Assembly (NCBI RefSeq): GCF_937920395.1
Contig: NZ_CALEVF010000390.1
Span: 1-10,446 of the forward strand
Length of the DNA stretch: 10,446 nucleotides
Direction: 5' to 3'
From: an uncultured Clostridium sp.
Lineage (GTDB): Bacteria > Bacillota > Clostridia > Clostridiales > Clostridiaceae
Shown: piece after piece, positions 5,803 through 10,446 of the stretch
Layout of the letters: each line of letters begins with the position of its first letter
Numbering within the stretch: position 1 is the first letter of the stretch
The notes under the pieces: generated by a model
Database searches by the model: none
What the model was told of the DNA's origin: nothing
Seen by the model: the letters and a program-made list of their open reading frames with translations, nothing else
Made by a program: the position numbers and the translations under genes

Positions 5803-7626
5803 CTACTTAGGTAGTTCAATATCGCTAGGAATTTCAAGTCCTGCCATTTTCATTAAGTATAATGCGTTTCTAGTGGTAGAAACACCAACTCGTAATTTAT
5901 AGTCAAAGTATAGTTTGTTATCTTTGTAATATTCACGAAGGTGATAATTTCTAACTTTTCTATTTGTTTTTTCTATGTCACCAAGTTCTAAGTCATGAGT
6001 AGATACAAAACCTAAAGCATTTTCATTACTTAGTTTCGAAACTAAAACTTTAGCACCGGTATGTCTATCAATAGAGTTGGTTCCTTTAAAAATCTCATCT
6101 AATAAGAAAAATATTGGTTTCTTATCTTCAGTTGCTGTTACAAGTTTTTTTATTCTTAAAAGTTCTGCATAGAAGGAGGAAATATTTTTTTCTAAATTAT
6201 CACTTGTTCTCATGCAAGTGTAAATATCCATTATAGAGCAGGTAAAACTTTCACAGCATACGGGTGCGCCGGTATATGCCAAAACCAAATTAATACCAGT
6301 TGTACGAAGTAGTGTGCTTTTACCTGACATGTTGGAACCCGTTATTAAAATAATGTTTTGTGACTTGTTTAGATAAATATCATTGTATATTCTCTTATCT
6401 CCAAGTAATGGATGACCTAGTTTTTTAGCATCAAATATAGGTGGACTATCTTGTAATTTTGGCATAGCCCAATCACTGTGTTCAAAGGCAATGGTTGATA
6501 AACTATTTAATGCTTCCATTTCACCTATAACTTCAAGCCAAGTTTTTAAAGAGGATGCACTAGCTTTTTTAAATCGTTGTAGATTTATTAAACATTGATA
6601 ATCCCATAGAGTGAGTATATTTATTGGTAAATAGTATATGTTTTTTCGGTCAGATATTACGGTTACTAGATTTGCTAATTTTTTAATTTGAGTGGAAGCA
6701 TTCACTCCATCTTTATTTACAAGCTTTTCTTTTAATTTTATTAAGTACTCTGATTTGAATTTTTTCTTTTCTATGTGTTTAAGTAGCCTATTATATATAA
6801 TAATAGAATCTTTATATTGATAAACTGTATCTAAATTTCTACTTACTTCTTTATACCCAAGTAAAAGAAGTATTATATGAAGGACTATTGCTAACATAAA
6901 TATTCTATATGATACTCGCGATAATATAAAAGATGCTACTAGAAGAGATAAGGTTATTATAGGTAATATTCTTATTACGACTATAACTAGTGGTTTTAGG
7001 AAAAATTCATTTTTATCCTCTGCCCACTTAAACAATTGTTCTGGATCATGATTTTTATTTTGACTAAGTATGGCTTCTGCTTCGAATCTTTGTGTCCATC
7101 CAATATTTTTAGAAAGTTCTTTTATAGCTTTCTGTCTTTTGTATATTTCTTCAATATTATATTTAGGTTTTTGGAGTGTTTCCTTAAGCTTTTGACGTCC
7201 TAGGTAAGTTATGCAGGTGTTTATCCATTGAAAAAGAGAGTTATCACCAAATATATCTAGGTCTCTTGAGTAGCTGTGAGTTTCATCAACGAAGTCCTGT
7301 CCGCTATCAGAAAAACCCTTCCAATTGTTATCTAGACGTTTTAGGCAATTTTCATTAATTTCACATAAAATAGTACAGCGGATTTTATTGTGTTTTATTT
7401 TTTTATGTTTTATTGCGAGTGTTATGAATGTGATAAGTGTTGTAATTAATACAAAAGTTGTTAAGTAATAAGCATCTCGCATATAGAAAAAAATTGTAAA
7501 ACCTAGTCCAGCTACAAAGATTATTAATCTCAATAAGCTTATAAAACTTATGGTTTGCGTTTGCTTTGTTAATAAATTTTCATAATGTTTTTTTCGTTTT
7601 GCGTAAGGCGTATTTTGTCTTTCCAT
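5803..7626 (-). CDS. Membrane-embedded MutS-family ATPase
   Basis: The protein has 607 aa. Two hydrophobic pairs lie at about 25-48/54-73 and 211-233/239-258. Residues 120-160 (DLDIFGDNSLFQW, then TYLGRQKLKETL) match the MutS core/lever region. The C-terminal ABC-type ATPase is complete: Walker A GSNMSGKST at 430-438, Walker B FFLLDE at 506-511 with the catalytic Glu, the KGTNSIDR loop at 514-521, and the STHD switch at 542-545. The N-terminal mismatch-reading domain of true MutS is absent, so mismatch repair is unlikely. Such proteins are often annotated simply as MutS family or mismatch repair proteins; their role is not established to my knowledge. The membrane segments suggest an ATPase clamp working at the membrane. 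AGGAGG precedes ATG by 5 bases. The gene stands alone, divergent from the YpmS-like gene. Confidence 0.88.
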   Translation of the reverse strand: MERQNTPYAKRKKHYENLLTKQTQTISFISLLRLIIFVAGLGFTIFFYMRDAYYLTTFVLITTLITFITLAIKHKKIKHNKIRCTILCEINENCLKRLDNNWKGFSDSGQDFVDETHSYSRDLDIFGDNSLFQWINTCITYLGRQKLKETLQKPKYNIEEIYKRQKAIKELSKNIGWTQRFEAEAILSQNKNHDPEQLFKWAEDKNEFFLKPLVIVVIRILPIITLSLLVASFILSRVSYRIFMLAIVLHIILLLLGYKEVSRNLDTVYQYKDSIIIYNRLLKHIEKKKFKSEYLIKLKEKLVNKDGVNASTQIKKLANLVTVISDRKNIYYLPINILTLWDYQCLINLQRFKKASASSLKTWLEVIGEMEALNSLSTIAFEHSDWAMPKLQDSPPIFDAKKLGHPLLGDKRIYNDIYLNKSQNIILITGSNMSGKSTLLRTTGINLVLAYTGAPVCCESFTCSIMDIYTCMRTSDNLEKNISSFYAELLRIKKLVTATEDKKPIFFLLDEIFKGTNSIDRHTGAKVLVSKLSNENALGFVSTHDLELGDIEKTNRKVRNYHLREYYKDNKLYFDYKLRVGVSTTRNALYLMKMAGLEIPSDIELPK

Positions 7627-7658
7627 AATAACCTCCTAAGGATAAGTTCATTATATAT

Positions 7659-7688
7659 ATAATACCATATTAAAGGCATGGACCGCAA
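7659..7688 (-). promoter_or_regulatory. Putative promoter of the MutS-like gene
   Basis: On the minus strand TTGCGG (7683-7688) and TATTAT (7659-7664) are 18 bp apart, about 33 bases before the start codon. The -35 matches only its first three bases, so the call is weak. The -10 region is a run of alternating TA. Confidence 0.3.
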
Positions 7689-7758
7689 TTTTCTATATTA
7701 GTATAATATTGTAAATTAGTACGAATTACTTAATTTAGACTTATGAATATATTAATTG

Positions 7759-7767
7759 TGGTAAAAT
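7759..7767 (+). promoter_or_regulatory. Extended -10 promoter of the YpmS-like gene
   Basis: TGGTAAAAT is a TGN-extended -10, 54 bases before the ATG. No good -35 is seen, which is common when an extended -10 is present. Confidence 0.35.
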
Positions 7768-7821
7768 ATAAGTAGATTGTTAAAAGAATAATATATAAGT
7801 AAAGGGATAAAGGAGGAAGAT

Positions 7822-8427
7822 ATGTCTAGAACTAAAAGGAAAAAAATAAGAGTGGTGCCAATTATTTTATTAGTGGCATTTGCAATCTTTGTATATATGG
7901 CATTGTATAAGGATGAAGTTGTTGTTGATAAAACGGCTACCTCAAATGTTATGCAGAAAATTAGTAAAGAAATACTAACAAATGGTGGACAATTTGAAGT
8001 AACTCAAGAGGATATGAATGGAATAGTTAAGTCGTATTTTAAAGAGCCTATCCAAAAGGGCGATATAATAGTTAAGGAAGTTAACACAAAAATATCAGAT
8101 AATAAAATTTTGATTGAAGTTCCATTTAGTTATAAGAATCAAGATTTATTATTTTCATCCCTTGGGAATATATCAGAGCAAGATGGTGAGATTACATACG
8201 ATGGTGACAATTTTAAAATAGGTAAGGTTCCATTGCCTAAAAAATTTGTAATAAGCCAAATTTCAAAACAAGGTAATGATAAGTTCTATGTATCTGGTAA
8301 TTTAATAAAGATAAAAGAAGGGGTATTTCCTCTTGCGATAAACAGTCTTGAAATTGAAGGGGACAAATTAGTGGGAAAGGTGGGATTTAAAGCCTTAAAA
8401 TCACTAATGGAAAATCTAATTAATTAA
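7822..8427 (+). CDS. Membrane-anchored YpmS/DUF2140-like protein
   Basis: The protein has 201 aa. A basic start (SRTKRKKIR) precedes one hydrophobic helix at about 11-28, so the domain is predicted outside. The remainder alternates beta strands. It carries an 'FEVTQEDMNGIVKSYF' segment and a central 'ITYDGDNFKIGKVPLPKKFV' pattern that resembles the 'sIGklplP' segment of YpmS (DUF2140), a Bacillus protein of similar size and topology. The match is by eye and tentative. No catalytic residues are evident. AAAGGAGG sits about 5 bases before ATG. The kinase gene follows after 50 bases, with only a weak 6-bp hairpin between, so the two may share a transcript. Confidence 0.65.
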   Translation: MSRTKRKKIRVVPIILLVAFAIFVYMALYKDEVVVDKTATSNVMQKISKEILTNGGQFEVTQEDMNGIVKSYFKEPIQKGDIIVKEVNTKISDNKILIEVPFSYKNQDLLFSSLGNISEQDGEITYDGDNFKIGKVPLPKKFVISQISKQGNDKFYVSGNLIKIKEGVFPLAINSLEIEGDKLVGKVGFKALKSLMENLIN

Positions 8428-8477
8428 TGTACATTTTAAATTAAATGACTTAATCTTTCTTAAGTATAGGAGATGAT

Positions 8478-9026
8478 GTGAAATTGAAAATAACTATAAC
8501 AGGGGACTTATATTCAGGGAAGAGCAGTGTAGCTAAGGGAATATGTGAGGCGATGGATTATACCTATTTTAGTGTGGGTGAATTACAAAGAAAGCTTGCG
8601 GTAGAAAAAGGTATGTCTATTATTGAATACAATGATTATGTGTTTCAAAACAATTTAGATCATGAGGTTGATTGTAGAACCGTTACAATTGGGATAGAAA
8701 ATGATGATTTTATCTTTGATGCCAGACTTGCATGGCACTTTATACCACAATCTTATAAAATCTATTTTAAAGTAGATATAGATATTGCGGTAGAGCGGGC
8801 TATGCAAAGCAAGAGAGGAAAGTCCGAGAATTATACTTCTAGGCAAGAGGCTAAAGAGAGGATAATTGTAAGAAGAGGACTTGAGGTAACAAGGTTTAAT
8901 GAAATGTATAACATTGATTTAAATAATGATAAAAATTATGATTTGGTTATGGATACTTCACATATGACTATGGATCAAGTGATTAAGAAAACTATAGAAA
9001 AGTTGAGAGAATGTAATAATAAGTAA
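8478..9026 (+). CDS. Cytidylate kinase family protein, archaeal-type
   Basis: The protein has 182 aa. The P-loop is GDLYSGKSS at 9-17, close to the N-terminus. Further marks fit the archaeal-type CMP kinase branch (Cytidylate_kin2/AAA_17): 'YFSVGELQRKLAVEKGMSIIE' at 30-50, the FDARLAW segment at 80-86, a basic lid-like stretch at 107-130, and the 'RRGLEVTRFNEMY' then 'NYDLVMDTS' ending. CMP kinases phosphorylate CMP or dCMP with ATP in the cytoplasm. Whether this one prefers CMP is inferred; it is shorter than the usual bacterial Cmk (about 220 aa) and may be a second, divergent nucleotide kinase. GTG 8478 is the start, with AGGAG 5 bases upstream; the nearby ATGs are out of frame. A strong terminator overlaps its stop. 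Confidence 0.82.
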   Translation: MKLKITITGDLYSGKSSVAKGICEAMDYTYFSVGELQRKLAVEKGMSIIEYNDYVFQNNLDHEVDCRTVTIGIENDDFIFDARLAWHFIPQSYKIYFKVDIDIAVERAMQSKRGKSENYTSRQEAKERIIVRRGLEVTRFNEMYNIDLNNDKNYDLVMDTSHMTMDQVIKKTIEKLRECNNK

Positions 9027-9063
9027 TACGCGTATTTAAATAAATGCGCGTATTACTTTTTTT
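9024..9063 (+). terminator. Rho-independent terminator after the kinase gene
   Basis: Arms TAATACGCG (9024-9032) and CGCGTATTA (9047-9055) pair perfectly, with ATTT/AAAT continuing the stem inward after one T-G pair. CTTTTTTT follows. The hairpin starts in the kinase stop codon and its T run touches the stop of the convergent DUF441 gene. On the minus strand the U-tract is weak. Confidence 0.85.
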
Positions 9064-9517
9064 ATTTATGGATAACTTTCATAAACACTGCAAGTATTCC
9101 AGAGGTGATAAGTGGACCTACAGGCACCCCGCCTAAAAATGATGCAGCGGCTACTGCTCCGACTATCATGGCAGGCATTATATCACTATGTCCCTGAACA
9201 GTAAGATAGTTTAAACCTTGCCCGCTTAAATATGTTGTTAAAAAAGAAAGTAATAATGCTATTATGCCTACCCAGGATGTAAATACACTTTTTATGTTTA
9301 CGGATGTTATGGTGCCGTTAGCGATAGGTATCATAATAGCAGCTATAAGAAGTATTAGCCCCCATGTCATTCCGCTTTTTTGAAGAGGTGGGTACACATA
9401 TTTGTCTAAGCCTAAAAGTTTTGCCATAAGTAAAAAACATGTTGCAATGGCAACCGAATTTGCTTTGCCAAATATTGAGGCGGCAAGAATTAACAATAAA
9501 ATAATGGTTGGATTCAA
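9062..9517 (-). CDS. DUF441 (UPF0756) family integral membrane protein
   Basis: The protein has 151 aa, the normal length for the DUF441/UPF0756 family (YeaL in E. coli), whose function is unknown. It is almost entirely hydrophobic, with segments at about 4-16, 20-36, 51-69, 80-98 and 112-148. Glycine-rich family motifs are visible near the end (MPAMIVGAVAAASFLGGVPVGPLITSGI). The start is TTG (9517-9515): AAGGAG lies about 10 bases upstream and an in-frame TGA falls three codons before it, so no longer start exists. An ATG at 9527 opens only a shadow frame. The gene converges on the kinase gene with 35 bases between. It is divergent from the ABC transporter gene. Confidence 0.9.
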   Translation of the reverse strand: MNPTIILLLILAASIFGKANSVAIATCFLLMAKLLGLDKYVYPPLQKSGMTWGLILLIAAIMIPIANGTITSVNIKSVFTSWVGIIALLLSFLTTYLSGQGLNYLTVQGHSDIMPAMIVGAVAAASFLGGVPVGPLITSGILAVFMKVIHK

Positions 9518-9527
9518 AACAAGTCAT

Positions 9528-9890
9528 CTCCTTAAAAATATTTCTTTATATTTATTTCTTTAGGTAATAAACAAAATATACAATTATAATATACTATTCG
9601 GTTTATACGATATTGGTTCTATAATAAATTATTTAAATTCACAAATTAGACAACTAAAAACATAAATCGACTAATAAAAGACTATATAGCCAATAATCAT
9701 ACTAATATGTAGCATATGTGACATTTTTATCTATATATCGGTCATACCCTAATATTGATAGAATTGTAACATTTATTCAAAGTTTATGGAGTTTTCCAAA
9801 CAGGCAAACCTATGATAACATATAAGTTGTTAGTAATAATTTATAATAAGAATTATCTAACTATGTATTATTATATTGAGGAGAGGTTAT
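9528..9890. other. Intergenic region between divergent DUF441 and ABC transporter genes
   Basis: These 363 bases are very AT-rich and hold no convincing gene. A TATAAT on the minus strand near 9583-9588 could be the -10 for the DUF441 gene, with no clear -35. Towards the transporter, TTCCAA and TAACAT 16 bp apart (near 9794-9821) are a weak promoter candidate. An imperfect hairpin follows at 9829-9861. The length suggests regulated expression of the transporter, as expected for an osmoprotectant importer. Confidence 0.4.
9829..9861 (+). promoter_or_regulatory. Leader hairpin upstream of the ABC transporter gene
   Basis: GTTAG (9829-9833) pairs with CTAAC (9857-9861), and ATAATT with AATTAT inside it, leaving a two-base bulge and a nine-base loop. 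There is no U-tract after it and it ends 29 bases before the ATG. It could affect mRNA stability or be chance in AT-rich DNA. Confidence 0.25.
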
Positions 9891-10446
9891 ATGTTAGAGT
9901 TTAAGAACATACGGAAGGTTTTTAAGAATAAAACCGTAATAAACGACATTAGTTTTACAGTAAATAAGGGAGAATTTATAGTTATTGTAGGACAAAGTGG
10001 TTGTGGTAAAACCACAACATTAAAAATGATTAATAGATTAATTCCACCGACATCAGGAAGTATAAACTTAGATGGAAAAAATATACTTAAGCAAGATACA
10101 ATTAAGCTTAGGCGGAATATGGGATATGTTATACAGCAAACAGGTCTTTTACCACATATGACAGTTGGAGAGAATATTGGGATAATACCAATGCTTGAAA
10201 AATGGCCAGAAGATAAGATACAAGCAAGGACTATTGAACTTTTGAAAATGGTTGGTATGGAGCCAAAAGAATATAAAGACAGATATCCATGTGAATTAAG
10301 TGGAGGTCAGCAGCAAAGAATTGGTGTTGCAAGAGCTTGGGCAACAAATCCAGATGTAATTCTTATGGATGAGCCTTTTAGTGCATTAGACCCAATTACT
10401 AGAAATCAACTTCAAGATGAATTATATAATCTTCAGCAAGAATCTA
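9891..10446 (+). CDS. Osmoprotectant ABC transporter ATP-binding protein, OpuCA/ProV type (partial)
   Basis: This is the first 185 codons of a gene cut by the window end. The ATPase motifs are complete: Walker A GQSGCGKT at 34-41, Q-loop at 82, signature LSGGQQQR at 136-143, Walker B VILMDEP at 156-162, and SALD at 164-167. The 'MGYVIQQTGLLPHMTVGENI' segment at 77-96 is characteristic of the quaternary-amine importers (OpuA/OpuB/OpuC, ProV), which use ATP to take up glycine betaine, carnitine, choline or proline betaine against osmotic stress. The usual C-terminal CBS domains would lie beyond the edge. Permease and binding-protein genes are expected downstream. GAGGAGAGG precedes ATG 9891. 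Which substrate and which Opu subtype cannot be decided here. Confidence 0.92.
   Translation, partial: MLEFKNIRKVFKNKTVINDISFTVNKGEFIVIVGQSGCGKTTTLKMINRLIPPTSGSINLDGKNILKQDTIKLRRNMGYVIQQTGLLPHMTVGENIGIIPMLEKWPEDKIQARTIELLKMVGMEPKEYKDRYPCELSGGQQQRIGVARAWATNPDVILMDEPFSALDPITRNQLQDELYNLQQES

Noticed and set aside
8445..8466. Small hairpin ACTTAA/TTAAGT between the YpmS-like and kinase genes
   Set aside because: It has only a 6-bp AT-rich stem and no U-tract, so it is not convincing as a terminator.
8655..8846. 63-codon open frame on the minus strand inside the kinase gene
   Set aside because: It is antisense to the kinase gene, and I see no ribosome site or recognisable protein features.
9318..9527. 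69-codon minus-strand frame starting at the ATG 9527
   Set aside because: It overlaps the DUF441 gene in another frame and its product looks unlike a protein family. The DUF441 frame with a TTG start is clearly the coding one.
9796..9815. ACAGGCAAACC segment resembling the start of a GEMM (cyclic di-GMP) riboswitch
   Set aside because: The required downstream GGACGCAAAG core and tetraloop-receptor helix are missing, so only a short chance match remains.

Overview
The window is AT-rich and gene-dense, with Shine-Dalgarno sites close to AGGAGG and some TTG and GTG starts. It carries spore-former-type membrane and cell-surface genes. This fits a low-GC Firmicute, most likely Clostridium or a close relative. 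That is an inference from composition and gene families; no rRNA or other marker is present. I see no prophage, insertion sequence, CRISPR array, tRNA or rRNA.

Layout. (1) 1-277: a hairpin with a U-tract on the minus strand, and a possible minus-strand promoter at 172-201. Together they could make a short non-coding RNA pointing away from the first gene. (2) 278-2362: a two-gene plus-strand unit encoding a membrane-anchored phosphodiester glycosidase (NAGPA domain) and a membrane-anchored protein that may be a beta-propeller. (3) 2459-3547: a 66-aa two-helix membrane protein, then an exported protein of three nearly identical bacterial SH3 domains, ended by a nested hairpin. (4) 3790-4539: an NfsA/NfrA-type FMN nitroreductase with its own promoter. 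(5) 4646-4789, minus: a 47-aa membrane peptide gene sharing a bidirectional terminator with the nitroreductase. (6) 5040-5723: a lysine-rich single-pass membrane protein of unknown function, ended by a perfect 20-bp-stem terminator shared with (7) 5803-7626, minus: a membrane-embedded MutS-family ATPase. (8) 7822-9026: a YpmS/DUF2140-like anchored protein and an archaeal-type cytidylate kinase. (9) 9062-9517, minus: a DUF441 membrane protein. (10) 9891 to the right edge: the ATPase of an osmoprotectant (glycine betaine/carnitine/choline) ABC importer, cut by the window end.

How the genes fit together. Much of the window concerns the cell envelope: at least seven products are membrane-anchored or exported. 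The short plus- and minus-strand units are separated by strong hairpins, which suggests several independent transcription units, not one pathway. The points most worth a second look are the membrane-embedded MutS relative, the 47-aa gene that shares a paired-palindrome intergenic region with the lysine-rich protein, the homogenised SH3 repeats, and the possible minus-strand RNA at the left edge. I found no convincing evidence for a complete new defence or mobile system.
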